A stretch of 64,000 bases of DNA from Lithospermum erythrorhizon (Eukaryota > Streptophyta > Magnoliopsida > Boraginales > Boraginaceae), in NCBI GenBank assembly GCA_019722365.1, contig JADFUC010002415.1, positions 124,001 to 188,000 on the forward strand, written 5' to 3'. The notes under the pieces were generated by a model. That model searched no databases and was not told where the DNA came from. It saw nothing but the letters and a program-made list of their open reading frames with translations. Positions within the stretch are counted from its first letter, which is position 1, and every line of letters starts with the position of its first letter. This document shows positions 24,021 to 34,599 of this stretch, in pieces. Made by a program: the position numbers and the translations under genes.

Positions 24021-24958
24021 GATGAGAATAATCGGGGATCGGGATTACGAGATTGAGAGAATACGAGAAAAAGGTGATCAGCGGTTGACATGTTGGATGC
24101 AAAACCCGGTAAGTACCAGATAGTACTTTCGGCTTTCGATTATGCAATACAGAAACGATCTCCACAGGCGAGGATGAATTAGATGCGTATGGATAAGGTG
24201 CTTTAATAGCCTGCGGTAAGCGTCTTATGTATCTGATGGTGTGCCTTCCAGGCGCGATGTGCGCGTCACGGTGGGAGTTGTTAGTAGATATATGCTCCCA
24301 GCAAGGAAACGTTAGGGAATGCAGCCAGAGTGGATTTTAAGATCTGCGAATGGTAGTGCTGGCAGGAGAAAACGTTGGGGAAGGCGTGAAGTGGATTTTA
24401 AGATACTGAATGGTAGTGCTAAAAGGCTGTGTTTAAAATCGATATAGGTTGATAGGATATGTAGATCTTGTGATGGTGGTGATGTTGATAGAAAATCTAC
24501 TAGTGGATATGTGTTAAATGTTTGGAGAATGCTGCGATTAAATTTGGAGATACAAGTTGCGATCTATAGTAGCATTGTCGAGGTTGTGGTGAATATGTTC
24601 TTTATGGTGAAGGCATGAAAGAGATGATATGATTTCTGTTTAAAAATTTGAGAATCACTTGAAACCGTAAGTGACGTTTGTCTTTGTGATGATCAGTCTT
24701 TATTTATCTGGCGAAAAATCCAGTATTTAAATGCAGGAGCAGCGTATAGAATTTGAAATAATTTAAATACGATGCGTATTGGAGAATGGAGTTGAAGGCT
24801 TGAGAAGATTAGGAGAAACGAGCAAGTGATATGTTAACGAAGTGGTGAGTGAGGCGGGATTTGTGTTTCGACTTGAGGAATAGAATATCTGAAGGGTGGA
24901 GTGGCATGGGAATGGTGTTTGAAGGCGGTGTTTTTGAAAATGTTTTCGAGTGGGAGAT

Positions 24959-25572
24959 TGTTGAGGTTGAAGAAGAGCATTTTTGAAAATCAGCGTCAGG
25001 CGTGAGACCCAGTGCCGATGGGGTCCCGATGCGCGAGCAATTTTTGTTTGGGCTGTTCGAGAGCCGCTTCGAGGCTATTCGGGAGGCTCATCGAGAGACC
25101 CCTTATACCGATGGGATCTCGATGAATGGCGTATCGGCCACGAGAATTTGAGAAGCTGGTTTTGGAATTTCTTTTGTTCTACTATTTTGGCTGAAGACTG
25201 GATAAGTTTTTCTTGCCAAATAGATGTCTTTACTAGCATAGGTTTTTACATCACTTAAAAAGTGCTTGTCTGAAAGCGAGCTTTATAGAGAGAGAAAAGA
25301 GTATTGAATAAATGCATCAATAATATTGTGAACTTTGTTATTGAGAATCTTAAGTTATAAAGTATTCTTCAAATTGAGTGTTAGTTTGATAGGTAATTAT
25401 AGCAATCTTCGGGTTTGATTTTTAGTAGATTTCTGCCAGCAGGATGTACCTTCGCGTTGAGACACATTATAAAATTTGTGTGTCGTTTAGTACTAGCAGA
25501 ATTCCCTAAACTTACATAGATTATCGTTGTTTCTTGGGTTTGGTGATTAGATTAAATTTTATAATCGCATCA
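24959..25572 (+). repeat. 3' LTR of the intronic copia element
   Basis: The LTR begins TGTTGAGGTTGAAG directly after the purine-rich GTGGGAGAT tract and ends CGCATCA. It is 614 bp against 628 bp for the 5' copy. It retains the GTATCGGCCACGAGAA core and the TTTATAATCGC end. The JmjC gene sequence resumes a few tens of bases downstream. Confidence 0.85.
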
Positions 25573-25592
25573 CACGATTGGCGAATCAAGCT

Positions 25593-25972
25593 ACAAAAGC
25601 TGAGTGCATGGATGATAAAAGCTGAGTGCATGGATGATGAGAGAATGTTTTGGTAAAGCTTCATAGATTTTGAAATGTGTGGTGATTACAATATCTATTA
25701 TCTATTTTTTTTTTATCTTTCCACTTTTGTGCAGCAACCTCTGTAAAACTTCTATTGCTGATTTCCACCGGGGCTGTTCAGATTGTTCCTTTGATCTCTG
25801 CCTTACCTGCTGCCAAGAACTTAGAAAATCCTGTTTTCACGGGGATGAAGACGGTGGCTGTTTAAATTTCAGCAGCAATGTAGAACCACAAATGGAGAAA
25901 TCCCGGAAATCTTCTAAATTTACAAACATATGGAAATCCATTGAAGTGGTAAAATACCTGCTCCAGGTATGA
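25593..25972 (+). pseudogene. JmjC gene: Cys-rich exons after the retrotransposon
   Basis: The first exon here ends ECMDDERMFW-like and joins by a split Cys codon (TG/C) across the 25655-25734 intron to [15 protein letters not shown], then [14 protein letters not shown]. This is the second Cys-rich region of IBM1-type proteins. The first exon is preceded by a direct duplication of a ~22-base unit (AAAGCTGAGTGCATGGATGA) at 25597-25640; only the second copy is in frame. The 25735 exon runs to about 25950 with a charged, poorly conserved tail. Confidence 0.7.
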
Positions 25973-26182
25973 ACACTTCTTGCCTGGTACTCTCCAGTTT
26001 AGTGCATATATCCAGAAAACTGGGTAGATTGGTGGTGAAAGCAGAGGAGATTGTTAAAACCTTCAGGCCTAAAGACCAGCTTGATAGTTCTAGATTTAGA
26101 TGCCCATACCTAGAAAAAAATGTTTTTATGTAAGGCAAAGCCGAGAAGATAGTGAGGACAAACTATCTTTGTTGTCTAACAG

Positions 26183-26381
26183 CCAGAACTAAATGAGGGT
26201 GATGCAGAACATTTACGCAAATCCATTTATCCAAAGGTGAGCCTATTATCATCAATGATGTGCTTGAAACTACTCTTCAAGGCTGAGTTGGGAGCCCATG
26301 GTTATGTGGCGTGCTTGGCGCAATATGAAAAACAGTAAAGCTTCAGTTCTGGATATAGATGTATTAGACTGTTCAAATTGG
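26183..26381 (+). pseudogene. JmjC gene: pre-JmjC exon with two frame breaks
   Basis: Three conserved pieces occur in order, each in a different frame: GDAEHLRK (26198-26220), SKGEPIIINDVLETTLQG (26230-26283) and LSWEPMVMWRAWRNMK with DIDVLDCSNWCQ (26285-26381). These match the SKGEPVIVRNVLE...LSWEPMVMWRAF and DCLDWC region that precedes JmjC in IBM1. The donor after WCQ (GTCAGT) is normal. The two single-base shifts make this exon untranslatable as a unit. Confidence 0.75.
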
Positions 26382-26896
26382 TGCCAGGTCAGTTTTCGCA
26401 TCTGTTATTGATGCACACTCTTTTATGTTGTCATATGCGGGAACTCTAGAATATTTTTGAAGAATCTTCCATGAGATTCAAATTCCTAATAATGTTGTTT
26501 TATCTCAGGTTGTCCAAACTGTTTACGTGGTTGTTTTTTCCTATTATAGTTCCTTTTCCATACATAGTTGACATGCAGCTTTTTTTTAACTTCAAGCAAA
26601 TTATATAGGTACACTAATTTCAGAAGATAATTGACTCAATCCAAGTTTCAAGTGCGATCTTACTATAAAATCATTTAAGTCAGTCCTCAGTCCTCACTCT
26701 AAGAACCAATCAGCTTCGGCTCACCGTTATCGTAGAGTGAGCTTAAGTTAAGTTGGAGCCAAAGTGATAAATATCGCCTCAGTTTCAAATTTAAACAAAA
26801 TATCAGTTTACTAAGTTTCCGATACTACACCAATGCAAGTAAACACCATCATGTAATATCTATGATAGAGGTGCAGCTGCCCTTGTAGTCATATCT

Positions 26897-26932
26897 TAGG
26901 CTCTCTCTCTCTCTCACACACACACACACAAG
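26897..26932 (+). repeat. Compound microsatellite (CT)n(CA)n
   Basis: About seven CT units are followed directly by about nine CA units inside a JmjC-gene intron. Such compound repeats are usually polymorphic. Confidence 0.9.
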
Positions 26933-27163
26933 TAAGAATCAGTTATTTAATTGCTCCGCATACTCCAGAAGTCCATTTCCAGCTTCGTGCTGTCTATAAG
27001 CCTGATGTTTATGATCTCCCGTTGATGTAATTGAAGAACTTGTCAGTTTACAATTTAATTGTTACTTAGGCTATTAACATCTGATGTACCTAATTCATTA
27101 CATTTTATAAGTAATGAAACTTTGTTACTGTTGCATATCAGTAGTTTCTTGGGAATCATACAG

Positions 27164-28366
27164 GTAAGCATGAATTCGTTCCAATTCTTTAAACGGTATA
27201 TAGAGGTTCCATTCGACTCTAATGGCCAACCCCAACTTCTGAAACTCCATGACTGCTCGCATTCTGTTTCATTTGAGGAGCGCTTGCCTCGTCATGCTGC
27301 TGAATTCATAAGCTGCCTGCCATTCAAGGAAGTCACACATCCTCGTAGAGGCTATCTAAATCTTTCTACCAAATTACCTGAAAAGTGCCTGAAGCCTGTT
27401 TCAGGGCCAAATATTCACATTGCATATGGAATCCCTCAGGAGATGGGACGTGGAGACTCTGTGACAAAGCTTCAGTGTGCTGCAGTTGATGTGGTATAAC
27501 TTGCTTCCTGATATTTTCTTTCATTTCTTCCAGTTAAAATTTGTGATAGAATTGACTCTTGGGAGTGTAAGGATTTAGGATGTTAATCTGAGAAGGTTTA
27601 AGAGATCCCGCGAGTGGATTTAGGGATGAATGTTTTCCCTCGTGATGAAAAAATTCTATTCTCATGTTGTAGGATTTATAGAAGCTAATTTTATTACTCT
27701 GACTTGCAAGTCGTCTGTTTGCTAATTACTTGCCCTCCCTTGCAAGTGTTTTTAGGCTAATAGTTTTGGAACTCAAGAAAGGAAAATCTCCCAATTAAAA
27801 TTAAATGGAGGCAGTATGTATTTGATTTCACCCAATCTTGCTGGATATGATTCTTTTTACATCTTGAATGATGTTACATATGAACTCATCACTCTTTATT
27901 GTTTTTGCTCCCTATGTATATATGCAAAAAGAGCTAGAGAAACGTATGCTCCTTCTATCCTATCTATGTGTATCAGCAATCAAAGCCTGAGACCTATAAA
28001 CTTGTAGTCTAAAGATTTTTTTTTTTATTATTTATCATTACATCCGTTACATCTATTCTATAACTTTTCCAGGTTAATATTTTATTTCATACTGGAAAAC
28101 GAGAAAATATTTTTCAGAGTCGCAGAAAATTTTCGAATAATGGTGCAACATATTGTGAAAGCACTGAAGACCCAAATACACGTCAGAATGAACAACACCA
28201 GAGTGAAACCCTTCCATCATCAGCTAACAGCTCTGAAGGTTGTGGTGATGAAGATGCTGGTGTACTATGGGATGTTTTCAGAAGGCAAGATGTTCCCAAA
28301 TTACAGTTGTATCTTAAATTTCACTATGGAGAATTCATTCATACTCTTAGCACTCCACAAAAGCAG
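27164..28366 (+). pseudogene. JmjC domain, first half, with iron ligands lost
   Basis: Exon 27164-27493 encodes SFQFFKRYIEVPF, LPRHAAEFISCLPFKE and AYGIPQEMGRGDSVTKLQC. It joins in phase to exon 28073-28366, which starts VNILFHTGKRE and includes LWDVFRRQDVPKLQLYLKFH. In active KDM3 enzymes the junction reads TKLHCDMSDAVNIL, where H and D bind Fe(II). Here it reads TKLQCAAVDVVNIL, so His is Gln and Asp is Ala. Both exons are otherwise open with canonical splice sites. This part alone could still be translated, but it should not support demethylation. Confidence 0.85.
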
Positions 28367-28679
28367 GTGATTGTAGATTCCACCTAGGGAAATAACGCTT
28401 TTTTTTCTCCCTTTGTATAAAGATGTTGGCCTTTTTTTTATCTCGTTATATAATATTAGAAACGTTATTTCTTAGCTTCAAACTTTAGCAAGCAATTTAT
28501 TTCTTTTCTTTTTGTTTGTGAGTGTGCTAATATTGTATGGTAGATGATTAGCTAATATTTGTCAGCTTTATGATGATTTTGGGTATTTATTACTCATAAT
28601 TCGGTTGTTTTATTGCTTAATCGACAAATATTATATATTAAGTGATTCCTGTTTTTATTATTATTTTTAAATATATGCT

Positions 28680-29580
28680 AATTCTTAGGCACGAAACTAA
28701 GCAGTAAGCTATACGAGTCATTTAATTTTCCTAAAGAGTTGACAAAAGTCCGGACGAAAAAGGAGCAAAAGGGCCGATGAGTGCAAAATTGGCCGGTATC
28801 AAAAGACCGAGCTAACCTAATACTATATAAAGTCAAGTGCGCAATGAATAATATATATTCATTCATATTTTCAATGCACTCGCAGCGCAGCGCCGAGGCA
28901 AGTAGAGCGTACTACTATTATACTCTCTATTTCTTGATCGCTTCGTCAAAGACAATCGACAAGATTTCTACCTCGTTATTCATACTCTTAGTTAATTTAT
29001 GCTTTCAAAGAATATTATTTACATTTATTTCAAAGATGAAAGAAGAGCTAAATATATTATTACCGGGGTTTTACGTAGCTTCACGTATTTTCTTATCCTG
29101 ATTTTGTAGCTATTATAATCAGCATCTTAATATTAATCATCAACTTTAATTTGATTCGATTGTTTTAATCCTACCAATCTCTTTATACGGTATCCTCGAA
29201 AGATACGTAACCCTAATCGAAAGCGAATGATAATGTATCACTGATTACTTAATTAATTGTTATACTTTAAGCCACAAGAACACGTTGACGGCTCGATAGA
29301 TTTCGCTTCAGTGCTTAAATTTCAATTAATTTCACTAGTAACATGAGATTAATTAAACCGGGTAACATCCGCGAACTCCGCGAATCTCGAATTCAAGATA
29401 CCGAACTAACGAGAAATCGGACCCCTAGTGTTTATAAATCTATTATTTCGGATAATATCATCAAGCAGCGTTTCGATACCCCTGCATTTTATTCATAAGA
29501 TTATCCTTCTTAATTACACCGTTAATTTAAGCTAAACTAATATTACAATCAATTCTAATACTTAGTTTCCATTTACAATT
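28680..29580 (+). repeat. Possible solo-LTR-like insertion in a JmjC intron
   Basis: This part of the 1.39-kb intron differs from its AT-rich surroundings in being rich in TCG and CGA strings. It carries CTATATAAAGTCAAGTGCGC (a TATA box followed by a plausible start region) at about 28823. Its right part reads like an LTR U5 or leader (ACCCTAATCG, CGAACTCCGCGAATCTCG). No second copy is in the window and the ends were not defined. A solo LTR is the best guess. Confidence 0.35.
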
Positions 29581-29756
29581 ACAATTTAATTAAGAAACTG
29601 GGCCCAAATGATTCGACTTCTTTACTGAAAGCACTGCATTACTACGCCACTGCAGCCTTTTGGGCGAGGAATATAATTTCGTTCCATCAGTAGATTATTC
29701 TCAGGCATCATTGTGTAATTGCACATGTGATGTGTGCCTAACAGTAAAACTTGCAG

Positions 29757-30932
29757 CAGGGTTCTCATCCAGTTTATGATCAGAGTTTTTACCTGACAGT
29801 GGATCATAAAAGAATGCTGAAGGAGGATTACGTAAGCAGTCTTCTTTCTAAATACTATATCATATACCAATCCCTTATTTGATTAATGTACCCTTGTATA
29901 ATGTAATTAACTGGGACAGGGATTCAACCATGGACTTTCATGCAGAAGGTTGGGGATTCTGTCATTGTACCTGCAGGTTGCCCTCATCAAACTAGAAATT
30001 TGAAGGTAACTAAGCTCAGAAATTCCTCTCGCTCTCTATCTTATGCAATCACACATCATGCGAATGAATCGTCTCTGGAAAAAGGTTTTAATGTTTTCAT
30101 GTGACCTGGAATAATGTGATGATCACCTAGGAGTTCTAAGGATTTAGGGGAAGACAGGGAATTTGAAACAGAGACTAGGGAGATGATTGACTAGGAAGAA
30201 GAAGAAGAAGAAAGGGAGAGGGCTTATTTCGTGGATTCGACCGAATGTTTCCTTAACAGACTTTAGGATTGACTAGGGAATTTTCCCTTTTTTCCTGTTA
30301 TGCTGTGCTAATACTGTAAGATGTCCTATATCTTAAGCAGCGATTAGTTGGTGGTTTATTTGCGGCTTGCGCACCTCGTATTGGGAGGAAATGAGTACAT
30401 TGACATCAGTCATATGAATTAGTTGCGTTAATAATGCCTAGGATATCCTGGGAAGCAATTAAGTGTTGTTTTTCCATGTGTTTTAACTTTTTTATTCTAA
30501 ACTAATTACTGAAAATTTTGTTCTGTAGTCTTGCATAAGTGTGTCTCTCGACTTCATCTCACCTGAAAGTATTAATGAGTCCATTCGTTTGACCGAGGAA
30601 TTTCGCAGTCTTCCTGAGGATCATATGGCCAAGGAAGACAGACTGGAGGTACGAAAACAAAGCCTCCATGATCTCAATTTGTCTGCATTCCTGTTTTCAT
30701 AATGCCAATTTCTTCCCAATATTTCTTGCAGTGCTATCGTGGGCATTATATATTGATTTCAGATATTGGTATTGGATATGACCTAGAATAACTTCAGCTC
30801 TGAACAACAAATTTTCTTGTTTATCTTCATCTATTATTAAGTAACCACTAAATGTCTCTGCTATTGCAGCTAAAGAAACTGATTCTTCATTCCATGAGCC
30901 ATGCGATCAAGGATTTTGAGGTCTTAAAGTAA
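29757..30932 (+). pseudogene. JmjC domain, second half, and C-terminus
   Basis: Exon 29757-29831 gives HPVYDQSFYLTVDHKRMLKE. Exon 29920-30005 gives [20 protein letters not shown], where the last His corresponds to the third Fe(II) ligand of KDM3 enzymes and is retained. Exon 30529-30648 gives SCISVSLDFISPESI and RLTEEFRSLPEDHMAKED. Exon 30870-30932 gives LKKLILHSMSHAIKDFEVLK and stop. The join 29831/29920 is out of phase by one base: the ancestral donor was probably TACG/GTAAG and one G is missing. The ending matches the usual C-terminus of the family. Confidence 0.8.
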
Positions 30933-31530
30933 GATAGATCTTGAACAAAATTATTAGTATTATTTTTTCACTTCCAATATATTTTGAATTTCTTTTCTCC
31001 TAATCCCAGTAATACCACTAAATTCTGCTTTTGCAAGAATCATTTCTTACACCGTTTTCTTTTATTTCTCCCCGAGACCCTAAGTTACAACACTAATTTC
31101 TACTTTTGCAATTTTGAAGCAAAAAAGTCAAATATTAATATTTTGTGTGACCTCCAATTCGGTTGTTGACAACTTTTTATTTTGTTATAGTAGCCATTAG
31201 TATACTTTCTTGGAAAGAAAATCTCATCTCGACTGTCTCAGTACCTATCTTTTCTATAAGCATGCCATCTATGGTGGTTCTTTTATGTAGATTCATGTTT
31301 GTTGACCCACCAAGCAGGAGGAAAATATTTATAATATACCTTCAAATTGGTAGTATAACTCCAGTATGAAAGAGTACGGGGGGAAATATTGTAAAAACTA
31401 AGGAGATGACATTATTCTTGCACAAATTATTTTAAAAAGTACACCATTCATGTAAAAATGGATGAAGTACTATTTTTACATGACGTACTGATCTCAACTA
31501 ATCATTGTCTTTTATTTTTCTCGTGACTTA

Positions 31531-31819
31531 GAGCATGTGCATCAGCTCCCCTAAATTTTTTTCTAAAATACACTCAAAATCATCACTTTTCTTATTTGTG
31601 CGCTCTCATTATTTAACGCTAAAATATAAAAAATCTGTGATTTCAAAGTTTTTCATTAACGAAGAAAACGCGTCAAGTATGGGAAAAAAAATTATGAACT
31701 GGTGATAAATTTTATGCCACAAGAATTTTTTGTTCTTAGGGAGCCGAAAAAGTATCATTTTATCCATTTTTAGTTTTTTCATCCCCTATTATAACTTTTG
31801 CGAGATGACGCACACGCCT
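31531..31819. mobile_element. Harbinger-like MITE, copy 1
   Basis: The left end GAGCATGTGCATCAGCTCCC and the reverse complement of the right end, GGCGTGTGCGTCATCTCG, form an imperfect ~18-bp inverted repeat. The GAGCAT start and the TTA just outside the left end fit PIF/Harbinger-type MITEs. The interior is AT-rich (CCCTAAATTTTTTTCTAAAA, CTATTATAACTTTT). A diverged copy is at 48810-49127. Confidence 0.65.
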
Positions 31820-31934
31820 ATTTGCTATTTCCTAATACATTATCAACTTAACCATTCCTCAACGAAATCTTATAGCTCCAATAGCTTTAAATCTAATAAC
31901 TACTTTTTTTTTTTCTTTTTTTTATGTGTGCATA

Positions 31935-33467
31935 GGTTTAATCTAGATGCTTACATCAAGGCTCGTGGTTCAATGGATCGTGACAGCCAGGTGGGGTCGA
32001 TGTTGAACATCTCCGAGATCAATGCACGTAGTACGATATCAAATTTTGCATATTCCCCGTCATGCTCAGGCATGTTCCCGACGCATACTTTAGAACTAGG
32101 ACGAGAATATGGGGGCAAATTTAAAAATAATTTGGGGGGGCAAAATTTTAAAAAAGAAAACTAAAATTAAACCATCAAACAAGCAAAAATACCAACAAAA
32201 ATATTACTCAGAAGACTCGAACCCAAGCAAACCATGAAAAATGTGAAGCAATCTTGTTGTATTTCTTACACTCTACATAATATGTATACAGACATTCAAA
32301 AATCTCCAGGAGGCCAAGTGGCCCCCTCCCCCCTCTGTGTCCGCCTCGCTGAGGTACATCTTTTCTGAGTTTGATCTCTCTCAAATGCACACACGTATAC
32401 AGTCATGCATTTATACTTCATCATTTTTTAGAAATTCTGATTACATTCGCTGTTATTTGCTCCCCGTCCAGTGTTAACAACTTGTCTTGCTATCATGTAT
32501 GACCATTAGTTTAACTCTTTCTCTTTCACAATGTCTAGTCAAGCCTACACTTAGACGAGGTGTTCACAGCGTCAAGTCAACAAGACAGTTTAACAACTCC
32601 TAATATTCGCGAAATTGGCCAGCCTTCGGATTCTCCTTCCTCGGTATCAGAAGTTGAGCTTATTTCATTTTCATTAGTAACCTTCTGCTTCTTCATCATT
32701 TCCACACTCTTCATTGCTTAAATCCTTCATAAGACAGACCAAAAAAGTGTTTCTCCCTTTCATGTCAGATTCAGAACGAGCAGATTGATATGGAAAGAGT
32801 TGATTCGGCTTTGAAGAAACTCGAATCTTTCTCCAGTGCCAAGCCCAATCAGCTCCCGAATACTTCAAACTCAGATAAAGCAACTATGAACACATCGCCT
32901 ATTGTGCGTGCTAAGGGAATATGGGAGGACTTTATGACTTACCCCCTCAAAGTTTTTGGAAGTCCGAGTAATGAAGTGACAGCATTACATGCCCTTTCTG
33001 AGCTGAACGAAAATCTCACACTATTTGATGACAAAGAGGCCAAATTGCTTGCTGAGCACAAAGAAATAATGTCTTCAATAGTACGAACTCGTGGGGTTAA
33101 AGAACAACTTGAGAGGGAAAACTATCAAGAATCGGCAGGGCAGATAAGTGTCGGAATGATATCGACAATTTGAGGGGTTCGGTCTCAAACCTGAAAATGG
33201 AGTATGATGCACTGGAGAGTGAAGGGCATGAACTGGAGAAGCAAAAGCAAGAAATAAGAGCCAAGATCAAGATTAATAGTGCTAAGAAGAAGAGAGAATT
33301 GGCACATGATTGAACAACATTCTTTGAAGGCTGATGAAGTAATTTATTATACTGAAAAGAAAGAGGCAATGACAAGTAGCATGAAAGAGAAATTGACAAA
33401 GGCAGATTCTGTGATTGATAGTTGTATCAGTCGTTTCTTTGCAATGAGATCTCAATATAGTAGCTAA
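31935..33467 (+). pseudogene. Unrecognised coiled-coil gene, C-terminal exons
   Basis: Candidate exons are 31935-32030 (NLDAYIKARGSMDRDSQVGS), about 32541-32644 (SLHLDEVFTASSQQDS) and 32775-33467. All have usable GT-AG borders (for example TCG/GTATCAG and TTCAG/AACGAG). The last exon encodes a Ser/Asn-rich stretch, then a long Glu/Lys/Leu-rich coiled coil (ALHALSELNENLTLFDDKEA, MEYDALESEGHELEKQKQEI) and ends MRSQYSS-stop at 33465-33467. The frame changes twice within it (near 33150 and 33300), so it is broken or carries consensus errors. No catalytic domain is visible. A transposon-derived plant gene is possible but unproven. A copia element starts two bases after the stop. Confidence 0.5.
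32107..32356 (-). repeat. SINE/MITE-like repeat, reverse relative of 18413-18633
   Basis: On the minus strand it begins CAGCGAGGCGGACACAGAGG, the CAGTGGCGGAGCC-type head, followed by GGGGGCCACTTGGCCTCC, and ends at the G-rich block seen on the plus strand as AATTTGGGGGGGCAAAATTT. It lies between two exons of the coiled-coil gene. It is non-coding. Confidence 0.5.
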
Positions 33468-33468
33468 T

Positions 33469-34360
33469 TGTTGATTAACTTTGAAAGCATGTCGTTAGTG
33501 CGCCATGAATGAAATTTTTACTATCGATCAAGCTGGCTGGCTTCGCCCGCATTTTCGATAATGCTCAAACAAGCGCATGCTGTTAAACGACGCAGTTGCT
33601 TTTGTCGCGCTAGGCCTCATGGTTTCGTGGGAACACAAGTATAGTAATTACTTTTTATTCAATCGATTTGCGAACGATAAAGCTAGTAGCTTTTACATTT
33701 ACTCGCTATGTAATGGCAAGAATCGAAGTTGCAGTGACTTTTGCATTATGGAAGGCGTATTTTAGGAAGATCTTTTCCGAAATCAAGACCAAAACCTCTA
33801 TGCGACTTCTACTATAAATGGACTACCAAGATGAACAATCGAAAAATATGTTTGCTACAAAGTTCAATCTAATATTCATAGCCCCGATTTATCGAAAGTG
33901 TCGATTCGGTGAGCGAAGGTGGTTGGGAGTTTACTCGCTTCCTTCTAACAACACTATTGTACTCTGGTTGCTATAACACCAAGTTCAGAATAACCTTCTT
34001 AAGAAAGATTCATTTCGCCAGACGCTGGGCTGATAGCCGAGCAGTATCAGTGGGATCCTATTTCATATAGCCGGCGTTGCCAGGCGCCAATCGACGCGAG
34101 CATCGCTGCAGTTCCTTACTAGAATAACTTCATCTTTATACGAAGTTTTACGCTGTTGCCTCGCACGCAGTAAAGCTGGGCCGCTAAAAGACCGAATCGG
34201 TTACCATTTTCTTACGCCAGCTATTTATTTTGGCTATCAATCGCTGAAAATTCGCTGTCGCTTTAAATCGGCGATCGACAACCCATTTCCTAGCTGTTCA
34301 CAATTTCAATTTGCAGACGAGCGCACTCGGCTGGCTATGTAGTGAATTCTTTTTGTGTGA
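33469..34360 (+). repeat. 5' LTR of the SIRE-like copia element
   Basis: Homologous along its length to 41269-42293. Shared landmarks include TAGTAATTACTTTT, GGTGGTTGGGAGTTTACT or close forms, GAATAACCTTCTTAAG and TATTTCATATAGCCGG. The pair differs by many short indels. Confidence 0.8.
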
Positions 34361-34599
34361 ACCAGTCTGAAGTGGAACCAGAAGCGAAGTTCGAATACTC
34401 GCCCTCCGCGAATTGGACGGGTCTGAATTTACCTCACTGAAAGCTAAGATGACCGCTTCTACGACAAATGGGATACTTATGAACCTCGAAAGTTGTTCTA
34501 TCAAGTCGATGGAGCCCACGTAAACAAATGACGGCGGAGTTCGTGATCAAAGAAGAACAAACCGGTCAATCTAAGTAGAATTGTCCTCGGGGAATGCAA

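Larger units (their letters stand above)
20287..25572 (+). mobile_element. Ty1/copia LTR retrotransposon in a JmjC-gene intron
   Basis: Two related LTRs (20287-20914 and 24959-25572) begin TGTTGAGGTTGAAG and end CGCRTCA. The 5' LTR is followed by GTGGTATCGAGC, a one-base-deleted match to the initiator-Met tRNA primer site TGGTATCAGAGC. The 3' LTR is preceded by the polypurine tract GTGGGAGAT. Between them are plus-strand remnants of gag (20975-21400), a reverse transcriptase block with the YVDD catalytic box (23900-23990) and RNase H remnants (24200-24500). All frames are broken. No matching 5-bp target duplication was found (CAGGT against CACGA), so it is old or rearranged. It lies in the same orientation as the host gene. 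Confidence 0.85.
18059..30932 (+). pseudogene. KDM3/JHDM2-type JmjC gene (IBM1/JMJ25- or JMJ24-like), degenerate
   Basis: Plant KDM3 proteins are nuclear H3K9 demethylases with an N-terminal RING-like zinc finger and a C-terminal JmjC domain. The exons seen are 18059-18301 and 19733-19818 (first zinc finger), about 19954-20040, about 25610-25654 and 25735-25950 (second Cys-rich region), 26183-26381, 27164-27493, 28073-28366, about 29757-29831, 29920-30005, 30529-30648 and 30870-30932 (stop TAA). Most splice sites are canonical. Damage: an extra G in the G-run at 18129-18137 shifts the frame after the ATG at 18059; the 26183-26381 exon uses all three frames in turn; the 29831 donor joins out of phase; and the first two JmjC iron ligands are replaced. 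A copia element fills one intron. Some breaks could be consensus errors, but the ligand change is a clean substitution. Confidence 0.75.

Noticed and set aside
20282..25577. A target-site duplication for the intronic copia element
   Set aside because: CAGGT on the left and CACGA on the right share only the first two bases.
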